From Pelagibacter sp047722505 (GTDB lineage: Bacteria; Pseudomonadota; Alphaproteobacteria; Pelagibacterales; Pelagibacteraceae): a stretch of 64,000 bases of DNA. A model generated the notes under the pieces. It saw only the letters and a program-made list of their open reading frames with translations. It was not told the DNA's origin and did not search any database. Of this stretch, positions 34,177-43,186 are shown piece by piece; positions within the stretch are counted from its first letter, which is position 1, and each line of letters begins with the position of its first letter. The translations under genes were made by a program, and so were the position numbers. Where the stretch lies: the NCBI RefSeq assembly GCF_047722505.1, contig NZ_CP159814.1, forward strand, positions 1,054,001-1,118,000. The letters run 5' to 3'.

Positions 34177-34941
34177 ATGTTTATTAATAATTTTGACCCA
34201 GTTGCTTTTCAAGTATTTTCATTAGAAATTAGATGGTATTCCTTGGCTTATATTATCGGCATTACACTTGGTTGGCTGTATTGTAAAAAAAAATTAATTA
34301 AAGACTCTCTTATTCTTCAGCTATTTGATGACTTCATTACCTATCTCATTATCGGTATAATTTTAGGTGGTAGACTTGGATATACTTTATTTTACAATCT
34401 AAAATATTATTTAGAAAACCCTATTGAAATATTGATGGTTTGGAATGGGGGAATGTCATTTCATGGTGCTTTAATTGGAATTATAATTGCATCAATATTG
34501 TTTTCAAAAAAACACAATACTAATTCGTTTATATTTTTAGACTTAGTGGCTCTATCCGCTCCAATTGGAATTTTTTTTGGTAGAATTGCCAATTTTATAA
34601 ACTCAGAGCTTTATGGGAGAGCTACAGACCTTCCTTGGTCAGTTCAATTTGTTCTAATAGATAATATCAAAAGACATCCCTCTCAATTATATGAGGCTTT
34701 TTTTGAAGGAATAATTCTTTTCTTTGTACTTGGGTATTTCTTTAAAAAGGATTACTTAAGAGTACCTGGAAAAATCTCTGCTCTATTCCTAATCTTTTAT
34801 TCTCTATTTAGATTTTTTATAGAATTTTTCAGATCTCCAGATCCACAAATCGGTTACTTAGTTTTAAATCTAACAATGGGCCAATTGATAAGTGTTCTTT
34901 TTTTCATGATTGGGGCTTATCTTTTAATCCTAAAAAAATGA
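34177..34941 (+). CDS. lgt: Prolipoprotein diacylglyceryl transferase
   Basis: Inner-membrane enzyme that transfers diacylglycerol from phosphatidylglycerol to the lipobox cysteine of prolipoproteins. It is 254 residues with seven hydrophobic segments. The conserved GGMSFHGALIG and the signature GRIANFINSELYGRATDLPW (around residues 143-162) are present, and RHPSQLYEAFFEG follows. It overlaps midA by 4 bp (ATGA). Confidence 0.95.
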   Translation: MFINNFDPVAFQVFSLEIRWYSLAYIIGITLGWLYCKKKLIKDSLILQLFDDFITYLIIGIILGGRLGYTLFYNLKYYLENPIEILMVWNGGMSFHGALIGIIIASILFSKKHNTNSFIFLDLVALSAPIGIFFGRIANFINSELYGRATDLPWSVQFVLIDNIKRHPSQLYEAFFEGIILFFVLGYFFKKDYLRVPGKISALFLIFYSLFRFFIEFFRSPDPQIGYLVLNLTMGQLISVLFFMIGAYLLILKK

Positions 34942-35981
34942 AGATTAAAAATAATGACTTATTTACTCTAGATAAGTTTATAGAAGAATCTCTTTATAAC
35001 AAAAAATCTGGCTACTACATGAAAAAAAATCCTTTTGGCAAAAAAGGTGATTTCATAACTTCACCAAATATATCAATATTATTTTCAGAAATGATTGCAA
35101 TTTGGGTGGTTTCATTTTGGCAAAATCTAGGTTGCCCTAAAGAGTTTAATTTAATTGAGTTAGGTGCTGGTAATGGTGAAATGATGAAAGTTTTAATCAA
35201 TACCTTTGATAAATTTCCAATATTTAATAATTCTTGTCGCATTAAGATTTTAGAAAGGAGCAAATTACTTAAGAAAAAACAAAAAGTTAATATCAATAAA
35301 AAAAATATTCAGTGGTTAAATGATTTAAGCGAATTAAATAATTTACCATGTATCTTTTTAGCAAACGAATTTTTTGACGCTTTACCTATTAAGCAATTCA
35401 TAAAGAAAAAAAGAAAATGGTTTGAAAAACATGTTAGATTTTTTAATAATAAATTTGAATATTTCGATATTCCATTTGATATGAAAAAATTTGAAAATAA
35501 AATTAAATTTAAAATTGCAAAACAACAGAACTTTATTGAGTATTCACCACAATTAACTGAATACTTAAAAATTATTAACAATAAGATTAAACGTAATAAT
35601 GGTGGAATTTTAATAATAGATTATGCGTATATTGATAAAAAAATGAAAAATACCCTGCAGGCTGTATCGAAACATAAATATTGTGATGTGCTAGAGGGGT
35701 TTGGCAATTCTGATATTACTTATAATTTAAGTTTCAATTTGATAAATAGAATAGTTAAAGAATTAAGCTCACTTACCACAATGAGTACTACTCAAGGTGG
35801 GTTTTTAACAAAACTTGGTATTCTTGAAAGAGCAGAAATATTGTCCAAGAAAATGTTATTTAGTAAAAAAGCTGATATTTATTTTAGAATAAAAAGACTT
35901 ATAGATAAAAATCAAATGGGTGAATTATTTAAAATAATGTTAATAACAACACATAAAAATAAATTTAAGTTGGGGTTTTAA
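34938..35981 (+). CDS. MidA/NDUFAF7-family protein arginine methyltransferase-like
   Basis: SAM-dependent methyltransferase of the family of mitochondrial NDUFAF7 (MidA), which dimethylates an arginine in complex I subunit NDUFS2 during assembly. It is 347 residues. It shows GDFITSPNISILFSEMIAIW at residues 34-53, the SAM loop IELGAGNGEMMKVL near 74-87, ANEFFDALPIKQF near 140 and GGILIIDYAY near 222. In bacteria it usually accompanies lgt and pgeF, exactly as here, so the identification is strong while the bacterial substrate is inferred from mitochondria. Confidence 0.87.
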   Translation: MKIKNNDLFTLDKFIEESLYNKKSGYYMKKNPFGKKGDFITSPNISILFSEMIAIWVVSFWQNLGCPKEFNLIELGAGNGEMMKVLINTFDKFPIFNNSCRIKILERSKLLKKKQKVNINKKNIQWLNDLSELNNLPCIFLANEFFDALPIKQFIKKKRKWFEKHVRFFNNKFEYFDIPFDMKKFENKIKFKIAKQQNFIEYSPQLTEYLKIINNKIKRNNGGILIIDYAYIDKKMKNTLQAVSKHKYCDVLEGFGNSDITYNLSFNLINRIVKELSSLTTMSTTQGGFLTKLGILERAEILSKKMLFSKKADIYFRIKRLIDKNQMGELFKIMLITTHKNKFKLGF

Positions 35982-35982
35982 A

Positions 35983-36744
35983 CTGATTAAGTCAAAAAAA
36001 CTTGATAAATTTAAAAACTTAGAGCATGCTTTCTTTAATAGAAAAGGTGGTAAGTCTCTAGGTATTTTTAAGAGCTTAAATTGTGGCCCTGGATCTTCAG
36101 ATAATAAAAAAAATGTTTTAAAAAACCTTCAAATTGTTCAAAAGAAAATTAAAACTAAACTTAAAAAAATTATTTTACTTAAGCAAATTCACAGTGATAA
36201 ATTTCATTTTATAGATAAAGATCTAAAACTTAAAAATTATAATTTTGAAGGAGATGCGCTAATCACAAATAAAAAGGAATTTCCTATAGCCATATTAACT
36301 GCTGATTGTGCCCCAATACTAATTTATGATGAGAAAGAAAAGATGATTGCAGCAATCCATGCTGGCTGGAAAGGCGCTTTCAAAGGGATAATTAAAAAAA
36401 CCTTAAGTTTTATGATAAAAAAAGGCTGCGCCCCTAAAAACATTACTGCTGTTATTGGGCCATGTATTTCAGTAAAAAATTATGAGGTGAAAAAAGATTT
36501 TATTAAAAAACTCATCAAAAAAGATGGAAAAAATAAAAAATTTTTTAAAAAAATTCAAAATAAAAATTTCTTTAATTTAAAAAAATACATCCATTCTCAA
36601 TTAAAGACCTTAAATATAAAGAAAATTGATATAATTAATAAGGATACATTTAATCCTAAAAATAGTTTTTTTAGCGCACGAAGATCTATTAGCCGCAATG
36701 AGAATGATTATGGTAGAAATATTTCTGTAATTATGATTAATTGA
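35983..36744 (+). CDS. pgeF: Purine nucleoside phosphorylase / laccase-domain protein PgeF (YfiH), non-ATG start
   Basis: Multicopper-oxidase-domain family protein that acts on purine nucleosides and, in E. coli, edits wrongly built peptidoglycan precursors. Zinc and catalytic positions are visible: His in LLKQIHSDKF, Cys in ILTADCAPI and His in IHAGWKGAF. The first ATG is at 36343, which would cut off the front half including the first His, so the true start is upstream. Translation in the same frame gives a full-length protein beginning at CTG 35983 or ATT 35986, 7-10 nt after a GGGG stretch. It begins one base after the midA stop. The start choice is uncertain; the family is not. Confidence 0.85.
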   Translation: MIKSKKLDKFKNLEHAFFNRKGGKSLGIFKSLNCGPGSSDNKKNVLKNLQIVQKKIKTKLKKIILLKQIHSDKFHFIDKDLKLKNYNFEGDALITNKKEFPIAILTADCAPILIYDEKEKMIAAIHAGWKGAFKGIIKKTLSFMIKKGCAPKNITAVIGPCISVKNYEVKKDFIKKLIKKDGKNKKFFKKIQNKNFFNLKKYIHSQLKTLNIKKIDIINKDTFNPKNSFFSARRSISRNENDYGRNISVIMIN

Positions 36745-36753
36745 TAATATCTC

Positions 36754-37686
36754 ATGAAATTATTAACTGGAAACAGCAATAAACCTCTCAGCAAAAACAT
36801 TGCAAAATATCTAAAATCTAAGCTTGTGAACTCAAGTATAAAAAAGTTTTCTGATGGAGAAATTTATATAGAAATTAATGAAAACATTAGAGGTAATAGT
36901 ATCTTTATAATTCAGTCTATTTCATCACCTGCAAATGACAACTTAATGGAACTGCTACTTTGCATTGATGCTTTAAAAAGATCTTCAGCAAAAAATATTA
37001 CTGCTGTCATTCCTTATTTTGGATATGCACGACAAGATCGAAAAGTGGTACCTCGAACTTCTATTTCTGCAAAACTTGTTTCTAATCTAATTACTAAAGC
37101 AGGTGCTGATAGAGTTGTTACTGTAGACCTTCATGCAGGACAAATTCAAGGTTTTTTTGATATTCCTGTAGACAACTTATTTGCTACGCCAATTTTTGCA
37201 AGACATGCAAAAAAAAATATTAAAAGTAAAAATATTATTTGTGTTGCACCAGATGTTGGAGGAACTGAAAGAGCTAGAGCTCTTGGTAAAATTTTAAATG
37301 TAGAGCTTGCTATTGTAGACAAAAGAAGACCTAAACCAGGTCAGTCCAAAGTTATGAATGTTATAGGAAATGTTAAAGGGAAAACTTGTATTATAGTTGA
37401 TGATATAATTGATTCAGGTGGAACCATAGTAAACGCTGCGAAAGCTTTAAAGGATAGAGGTGCTAAAGAAGTTTATGCTTATATTACCCACGGAGTTTTA
37501 AGTGGAGAGGCAGTAGATAAAATTAAAAAATCAGTTATTAAAAAACTAGTAGTAACAGACACAATTGATAATCAAGATAAAATTAAAAATGTAAAAAATA
37601 TAGAAGTTTTGCCTATTTCAGCCCTTATGGGTGAAGCAATTAAAAGGATCTCTAATTCAACATCTGTATCTGATTTATTTAAATAA
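36754..37686 (+). CDS. prs: Ribose-phosphate pyrophosphokinase
   Basis: Makes PRPP from ribose 5-phosphate and ATP for purines, pyrimidines, histidine, tryptophan and NAD. The family signature DLHAGQIQGFFDIPVDNL is near residues 125-142, the PRPP loop VDDIIDSGGT is near 214-223, and the FSDGE segment and FGYARQDRK flexible loop are at the N-terminal side. At 310 residues it is normal. It is probably cotranscribed with pgeF, 9 bp upstream, and precedes rplY. Confidence 0.96.
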   Translation: MKLLTGNSNKPLSKNIAKYLKSKLVNSSIKKFSDGEIYIEINENIRGNSIFIIQSISSPANDNLMELLLCIDALKRSSAKNITAVIPYFGYARQDRKVVPRTSISAKLVSNLITKAGADRVVTVDLHAGQIQGFFDIPVDNLFATPIFARHAKKNIKSKNIICVAPDVGGTERARALGKILNVELAIVDKRRPKPGQSKVMNVIGNVKGKTCIIVDDIIDSGGTIVNAAKALKDRGAKEVYAYITHGVLSGEAVDKIKKSVIKKLVVTDTIDNQDKIKNVKNIEVLPISALMGEAIKRISNSTSVSDLFK

Positions 37687-37730
37687 TTATCTTGAGTTAT
37701 TAAGAAACTTGCGCTAAAAGCCATCTTTTT

Positions 37731-38420
37731 ATGAATTTACTTGATGCAAATACTAGAAACACTAAGTCAAAAGGAGATGTTCGTTCTCTTAGATTGGCTG
37801 GAAATATCCCTGGCATAATTTATGGGGGACCAGATCAAAATCAAAAAGTTACTGTATTAAAAAAAACATTAAAATCTTTAATAGAAAAAGGAAGCTTCTT
37901 ATCAAATATAATAACTCTTAATTTAGATGGTAAGCCTCAAAATGTTTTGCCAAGAGAAATTACTTATAACGTAATATCAGATGAGCCAACTCATATTGAT
38001 TTTCTTAGAGTTGTCCCGGGTGTAAAAATTAGAATAGAAGTACCTGTAGTGTTTATTAACCATGAAACTTCACCAGGCCTTAAAAGAGGTGGAGTACTAA
38101 ACATTGTAAGAAGAGAAATAGAATTAAAATGCCCAAGTGAAAAAATACCATCTGCAATAACTATTGATTTAGATGGAGTGGATATTGGAGAAAGTTTCAA
38201 AATATCTTCAGTTAAACTAGAAGAAGGTGTTACACCAACTATTATTGGAAGAGATTTTGTAATTGCAACATTGGCAGCGCCTACAGTTATGAAAGAGCCA
38301 GAAAAACCAGCTGAAGCTGAAGAAGCAGCAACAACAGAAGATGGTAAAGAAGCAGCACCAGCAGCAGAAGGTGATAAAAAAGATGGCGATGAAAAAAAAG
38401 CCACTGAAGAAAAAAAATAA
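37731..38420 (+). CDS. rplY: 50S ribosomal protein L25 (Ctc long form)
   Basis: 5S rRNA-binding ribosomal protein. The N-terminal L25 domain (about 1-90) contains LRLAGNIPGIIYGG. The C-terminal Ctc/TL5 domain (about 95-185) is followed by a low-complexity Ala/Glu/Lys tail of about 45 residues, as in other alphaproteobacterial long forms. It has 229 residues. The order prs-rplY-pth-ychF is conserved in many Proteobacteria. A long frame on the opposite strand here is a codon-bias artefact of this tail. Confidence 0.95.
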   Translation: MNLLDANTRNTKSKGDVRSLRLAGNIPGIIYGGPDQNQKVTVLKKTLKSLIEKGSFLSNIITLNLDGKPQNVLPREITYNVISDEPTHIDFLRVVPGVKIRIEVPVVFINHETSPGLKRGGVLNIVRREIELKCPSEKIPSAITIDLDGVDIGESFKISSVKLEEGVTPTIIGRDFVIATLAAPTVMKEPEKPAEAEEAATTEDGKEAAPAAEGDKKDGDEKKATEEKK

Positions 38421-38465
38421 TCAACTTAATATTGTGAAGATTCCTAGATACGATTTAAAAAAAAT

Positions 38466-39026
38466 ATGCTTTTATTTGTAGGCTTAGGAAATCCAACACC
38501 CGATAGCGAAAACAATAGGCACAATATAGGTTTCAAATTAATTGATGCTCTTAATCAAAATTTTGGTCTGTCTAAACAAAAACCGAAATTTAAAGGATTG
38601 TTAACTACGGGTAATATTGAAGATAAAAAGGTTTATGCAATAAAACCTTTGACCTTTATGAATAACTCTGGAATTTGTATAAGAGAATTAATTGAATACT
38701 TCAAAATTGATGCTGAAGATGTGATTGTCTTCCATGATGACCTTGACCTTGAGTTTGGAAAAGTAAAAGCAAAATTTGCAGGATCTAGTGCAGGACATAA
38801 TGGTATCGAGTCTATCGATAAATTTATTGGTAAAGATTATTCAAGAGTAAGAATAGGAATTGGAAGACCCAAAACTAAAGCTGATGTTTCAGACCATGTA
38901 TTAAAAGATTTTGATGAAGATGAAATGATACAACTAGAAAAAATTACTAAAAATATTATTGACTCAATGTCTATATTAATTGATAAAAAATTAGATTTAT
39001 TCTCAAGCACTGTAAATAATAAGTAA
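38466..39026 (+). CDS. pth: Peptidyl-tRNA hydrolase
   Basis: Recycles peptidyl-tRNAs that fall off ribosomes. The signature FVGLGNPTPDSENNRHNIGF is at residues 4-23 and includes the catalytic His; the conserved Asn of FMNNSG is near residue 69 and the catalytic Asp lies in FHDDLDLEFG. At 186 residues it is normal. It shares its last stop base with the first base of ychF (TAATG). Confidence 0.96.
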   Translation: MLLFVGLGNPTPDSENNRHNIGFKLIDALNQNFGLSKQKPKFKGLLTTGNIEDKKVYAIKPLTFMNNSGICIRELIEYFKIDAEDVIVFHDDLDLEFGKVKAKFAGSSAGHNGIESIDKFIGKDYSRVRIGIGRPKTKADVSDHVLKDFDEDEMIQLEKITKNIIDSMSILIDKKLDLFSSTVNNK

Positions 39027-40099
39027 TGAGTTTTAAGTGTGGAATTGTTGGCTTACCTAATGTTGGTAAATCTACATTATTTAATGCACTTACAAATTCT
39101 AGCAAGGCACAAGCTGCTAATTTCCCTTTTTGTACGATAGAGCCAAATGTTGGTGTGGTTCCTGTACCAGATGAAAGACTAGATAAATTGGTAGAAATAT
39201 CGAAATCAAAAAAAAAAATTAATACTACTATTGAGTTTGTGGATATAGCCGGACTAGTAGAAGGCGCCTCTAAAGGTGAAGGCTTAGGAAATAAATTCTT
39301 ATCCCATATAAGAGAAGTCGATGCAGTCATTCATATGATCAGATGTTTTGACTCTGATGATATCCAAAATGTTAATCCAACTGTTGATCCGATTAGAGAT
39401 TTAGAAATTATCGAAACAGAAATGATGTTGGCAGATCTTGAATCAATACAAAAAAGATTGGAAAAAAATAATAAGAAAAATGTAGATGAAGAACAATTAA
39501 AAATATTAGAAATTGCTTCTGACTGCATAAATAATTCTAAAGATATTCAAGTACTTTATGAACAATTTGATAAAAAATTAATAAACCAAAGTGGTTTATT
39601 GTCTTTAAAACCTAAAATTTTTGTATGTAATGTTGATGAAGCAAGTGTTCAAAATGGAAATAAATACACACAAGCATTTATTGATAAATTTGGTGAAAAA
39701 AATACCTTAATAGTTTCGGCTGATATTGAGAACCAAATAAATCAATTAGAAAAAGAAGAAAAAGAAAATTATATGGAGATGATTGGATTAAAAAGAACTG
39801 GCTTAAATATGTTGATTCAAAAGGGCTACAATATTTTAGAGCTAGACACTTACTTTACATCTGGACCTGAAGAAACTAGAGCCTGGACTATCCAAAAAAA
39901 TTGTACCGCACCAAAAGCGGCTGGTGAAATACATACTGATTTTGAAAAAGGTTTTATTAGAGCTGAAACAATTGCATACGAAGATTTCATAGCAAATCAA
40001 GGTTGGGTAAATTCCAAAACTAATGGAAAAATGAGACTTGAAGGAAAAGATTATATTGTCAAAGATGGTGATATATTAAACTTCAGATTCAATACGTGA
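39026..40099 (+). CDS. ychF: Redox-regulated ATPase YchF (OLA1 type)
   Basis: Obg-related P-loop protein that prefers ATP and binds the ribosome; in E. coli it affects oxidative-stress tolerance and non-AUG initiation. G1 GLPNVGKSTLFNALT is at residues 8-22, G3 DIAGLVEGASKGEGLG at 68-83, and a C-terminal TGS domain ends in VKDGDILNFRFN. It has 357 residues. It meets petC tail to tail with a 24-bp overlap. Confidence 0.96.
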   Translation: MSFKCGIVGLPNVGKSTLFNALTNSSKAQAANFPFCTIEPNVGVVPVPDERLDKLVEISKSKKKINTTIEFVDIAGLVEGASKGEGLGNKFLSHIREVDAVIHMIRCFDSDDIQNVNPTVDPIRDLEIIETEMMLADLESIQKRLEKNNKKNVDEEQLKILEIASDCINNSKDIQVLYEQFDKKLINQSGLLSLKPKIFVCNVDEASVQNGNKYTQAFIDKFGEKNTLIVSADIENQINQLEKEEKENYMEMIGLKRTGLNMLIQKGYNILELDTYFTSGPEETRAWTIQKNCTAPKAAGEIHTDFEKGFIRAETIAYEDFIANQGWVNSKTNGKMRLEGKDYIVKDGDILNFRFNT

Positions 40100-40855
40100 C
40101 CAAATTTTCTTCATACTAAAATAAACTAGAATAGTTAAAATAATTAAATATAAAATAGCCTTAAAGCCCATTTTATGTCTACTTTCTAAATGAGGCTCAG
40201 CTGCCCACATTAAAAATGTTGTGACATCTTTTGCCATTTGCTCTTCTGTAGCCTTTGTACCATCGCTATATTCTACTGCATCATCCATTAAAGGTTGTGA
40301 CATTTTAATTTTATTACCATACATATATTTATTATAGTAAACCCCATCATCAAGCGTTACGCCACTTGGTGGGTCTTCATAACCTAAAAGTACTGAATAA
40401 ATATAATCAACCCCACCACTTCTAGCTTTTGCTAATACTGACATATCAGGTGGATAGGCTCCTCCATTTGCTGCTTGAGCTGCCTTAACGTTTTCAAAGG
40501 GCATGACAAATTTATCAGATAATTTTGCTGGTCTGACAAACATTTCACCATCATTATTTGGTCCATCTGTAACTTCAAAACTTGCAGCTATTGCTTTAGT
40601 CTGCTCTTCACTAAACTCTGGTCCGCCTGGTTCAAATAGGTTTCTATAACTTACATACTTCATTGAATGACAGCCAGCACAAACTTCTGAATAAACTTGG
40701 TACCCTCTTTGCAGGGCCCCTCTATCAAATTTTCCAAATAATCCCTTAAAACTCCAATCTGTTTTTAAAAGATCAATTTTTTCTGCAGCATTAACTGTAA
40801 GAGTTCCTGCTAATAAAAAAATAATTGAATAACTAATTTTTAAAATATTTTTCAC
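40076..40855 (-). CDS. petC: Cytochrome c1 of the bc1 complex
   Basis: Electron carrier subunit of ubiquinol:cytochrome c reductase in the periplasm. A signal peptide ends near residue 24 (VNAAEKID), the heme site CAGCH is at 59-63, the Met ligand region is near residue 200, and a C-terminal anchor helix (ILYLIILTILVYF) holds it in the inner membrane. The start codon is GTG at 40855. It follows petB by 4 bp and is last in the petABC operon. Confidence 0.95.
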   Translation of the reverse strand: MKNILKISYSIIFLLAGTLTVNAAEKIDLLKTDWSFKGLFGKFDRGALQRGYQVYSEVCAGCHSMKYVSYRNLFEPGGPEFSEEQTKAIAASFEVTDGPNNDGEMFVRPAKLSDKFVMPFENVKAAQAANGGAYPPDMSVLAKARSGGVDYIYSVLLGYEDPPSGVTLDDGVYYNKYMYGNKIKMSQPLMDDAVEYSDGTKATEEQMAKDVTTFLMWAAEPHLESRHKMGFKAILYLIILTILVYFSMKKIWSRIESEV

Positions 40856-40859
40856 TTAA

Positions 40860-42119
40860 TTAATTTAAACTTTCTTTTTTTTTAACAGCTGATGCCATTG
40901 GCATCCCTCCGAGTACTGGTTCTGTAATACTTAAAGGTAAAGGTATAGTTTTTTCTTTAAATCCTAATACCGGTAGGATTATTAAAAAGTGAATAAAGTA
41001 GTAAGCTGTAGAGACCCTAGCAATCAATAAGTAAAGCCCTTCAGCTGGCATTGCACCCACATAACCTAGAACCAATACATCCACTACTAGTATCCAGTAA
41101 AATTGTTTATAAAGAGGTCTGAATACTGCTGATCTAATTTTTGAAGTATCTAACCAAGGCAGTGCAGCTAGAATTAAAATTGCTGACAGCATTGCAACTA
41201 CTCCCATTAATTTATCAGGAACTGACCTCAGGATTGCATAAAAGGGTAATAAATACCACTCAGGAACTATATGGGCTGGTGTAACCATTGGATTTGCTTC
41301 TATATAATTATCCGCATGCCCTAAAATATTTGGTGAATAAAAAACGAAAAATGCAAAAACAATCATAAACATTAATAATGCAAAGGCATCTTTGATTACA
41401 ATATATGGATGGAATGGAACTGTATCTTTAGAAGGCTTTTTAACATCAATTCCTATTGGATTATTATTTCCAGGAACATGCAGTGCCCAGATATGAAGAA
41501 CCACTAAGCCTAAGATTAAAAATGGTATCAAGTAGTGTAACGTGAAAAACCTTGTTAAAGTTGGGTTATCAACAGAATAACCTCCCCACAACCAATTTAC
41601 TATTCCTTCACCCACTAAAGGTATAGCGCTAAAGAGATTTGTAATAACTGTTGCTCCCCAAAAACTCATCTGGCCCCAAGGAAGTACATATCCCATAAAT
41701 GCTGCTGCCATCATTAAAAGGTAAATTATTATTCCAATAATCCAAATTATTTCTCTTGGAGATTTATATGATCCATAAAACAAAGATCTAAATATATGAA
41801 TATAGACTGCTAAGAAAAACATTGAAGCGCCGTTTGCGTGAATATATCTTATAAGCCAACCATAGTTCACATCTCTCATGATGTGCTCAACACTTTCAAA
41901 GGCCATATCAGCATGAGCAATGTAGTGCATTGCTAAAGTTAAACCTGTAACGATTTGTGTAATTAAACAAAAGGTTAAAATTCCACCAAATGTCCACCAA
42001 TAATTTAAATTCTTAGGAGTTGGATAATCAGTTAAATGACTAGCAAGTGATAAAAGTGGAAGCCTATCATTAAACCATTTTCCAAATTTTGAACTTGGGA
42101 CGTACTCGTGATCACTCAT
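40860..42119 (-). CDS. petB: Cytochrome b of the bc1 complex
   Basis: Core membrane subunit of 419 residues with eight or nine helices that oxidises ubiquinol. Four heme-ligand histidines are in the expected places: the first pair in LAMHYIAHAD-type and YIHANGAS regions and the second in FTLHYLIPF and VVLHIWALHVPG. The Qo-site PEWYLLPFY (the PEWY motif) is intact. It is in one operon with petA (9 bp upstream) and petC. A full single cytochrome b rather than split b6/subunit IV is the alphaproteobacterial and mitochondrial form. Confidence 0.97.
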   Translation of the reverse strand: MSDHEYVPSSKFGKWFNDRLPLLSLASHLTDYPTPKNLNYWWTFGGILTFCLITQIVTGLTLAMHYIAHADMAFESVEHIMRDVNYGWLIRYIHANGASMFFLAVYIHIFRSLFYGSYKSPREIIWIIGIIIYLLMMAAAFMGYVLPWGQMSFWGATVITNLFSAIPLVGEGIVNWLWGGYSVDNPTLTRFFTLHYLIPFLILGLVVLHIWALHVPGNNNPIGIDVKKPSKDTVPFHPYIVIKDAFALLMFMIVFAFFVFYSPNILGHADNYIEANPMVTPAHIVPEWYLLPFYAILRSVPDKLMGVVAMLSAILILAALPWLDTSKIRSAVFRPLYKQFYWILVVDVLVLGYVGAMPAEGLYLLIARVSTAYYFIHFLIILPVLGFKEKTIPLPLSITEPVLGGMPMASAVKKKESLN

Positions 42120-42128
42120 AATTATTTA

Positions 42129-42638
42129 TTATCCAATTTTAATTGTGTTGCTGTTAATAAATTCATATTTTGGAACTTCCATGTTTGTTGGAGCAGGACC
42201 TTTTCTAATTCTTCCAGAAATATCATAATGTGAACCATGACAAGGACAAAACCAACCATTGTAGTCTCCTTTATCATTTAAAGGGACACATCCTAAATGC
42301 GTGCAGACACCTAACATAACCAACCATTCTGGATCTTTTGCTCTATCTTCATCTTTTTGAGGGTCTTTTAAATCTTCCATTTTAACAGCTCTTGCTTCAG
42401 CTACTTCTTCAGGAGTTCTTCTTTTAATAAAAACTGGTTTTCCTCTCCAAAGCACAGTGATTGTTTTCCCTAGCTGAACTGAACTTACATCAACTTCTGT
42501 GCTGGCTAATGCTTTAACAGAGGCATCTGGGTTCATTTGATCAATTAGTGGCCAAACAACCGCTCCTACCCCAACAGCTCCTACAGCATACGAGGCAGTA
42601 AATAAAAATTCTCTTCTTTCAGGTTTTTTTTCAGACAT
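42129..42638 (-). CDS. petA: Rieske iron-sulfur subunit of the bc1 complex
   Basis: A 2Fe-2S protein anchored by an N-terminal helix (about 12-32), preceded by an RREF twin-arginine-like motif at residues 8-11, as expected for Tat export of the folded domain. Ligands Cys112 and His114 are in CTHLGC, Cys131 and His134 in CPCHGS, with Cys117 and Cys133 forming the family disulfide. It is 169 residues and first gene of petABC. The 86-bp gap to divergent trmL must hold the promoters for both. Confidence 0.96.
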   Translation of the reverse strand: MSEKKPERREFLFTASYAVGAVGVGAVVWPLIDQMNPDASVKALASTEVDVSSVQLGKTITVLWRGKPVFIKRRTPEEVAEARAVKMEDLKDPQKDEDRAKDPEWLVMLGVCTHLGCVPLNDKGDYNGWFCPCHGSHYDISGRIRKGPAPTNMEVPKYEFINSNTIKIG

Positions 42639-42655
42639 CTTTTATTTTTTGTATA

Positions 42656-42684
42656 TTGTTATCTAATATATGACTTCTTATAAG
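42656..42684 (+). promoter_or_regulatory. Possible promoter of trmL-hemF-greA
   Basis: TTGTTA (42656-42661), 17-bp spacer, TATAAG (42679-42684). Transcription would start near 42691, leaving about 34 nt of leader before trmL. It is a moderate match in an AT-rich background. Confidence 0.35.
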
Positions 42685-42724
42685 AAAAAAGTTTTTTTTC
42701 CACTGAAACAATGACACATAAAAC

Positions 42725-43186
42725 ATGAATTTGAGACCTAAAATAGCCTTATATGAACCTGATATTCCTCAAAATACAGCAGCTATTATTAGAACATGTG
42801 CGTGTCTGGGTGCTGATTTAGAAATAATTGAACCATGTGGTTTTTTATTCAGTGATAAAAGATTTAAAAGAGTTGTGATGGATTACATGGATGAAAAAAT
42901 GATAAAATTTTATCAAAGTTCAGATGAATTTTTTAAATCAAAAAAGGATGAAAGGGTAATATTGTTAACAACTAAATCATCAGACTCTTATGCGGCGTTC
43001 AAATTTGAGAGTAATGATACACTATTATTTGGAAGAGAAAGTGCTGGTGTTCCAGATCATGTTCATAATTCAATTAAGTATAGGTTAAAAATACCCATGA
43101 TGGACAATAAAAGATCTTTAAATATAGCCTCTTCAGTTGCTATAATTCTCTCAGAAAATTTAAGACAAACTAACTTTAATAAATAA
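42725..43186 (+). CDS. trmL: tRNA (cytidine(34)-2'-O)-methyltransferase TrmL
   Basis: SPOUT-class methyltransferase that 2'-O-methylates the wobble base of certain leucine tRNAs. It is 153 residues, minimal SPOUT size. N-terminal ALYEPDIPQNTAAIIRTCA, LLFGRESAGVPDHVH near residue 101 and the knot-forming IPMMDNKRSLNIASSVAI are characteristic. It shares its stop base with the hemF start (TAATG). Confidence 0.9.
   Translation: MNLRPKIALYEPDIPQNTAAIIRTCACLGADLEIIEPCGFLFSDKRFKRVVMDYMDEKMIKFYQSSDEFFKSKKDERVILLTTKSSDSYAAFKFESNDTLLFGRESAGVPDHVHNSIKYRLKIPMMDNKRSLNIASSVAIILSENLRQTNFNK

Noticed and set aside
37991..38404. 137-codon frame opposite rplY
   Set aside because: Its Ser/Ala-rich translation is the mirror of the Ala/Glu tail and codon bias of rplY, a well-supported gene on the other strand.
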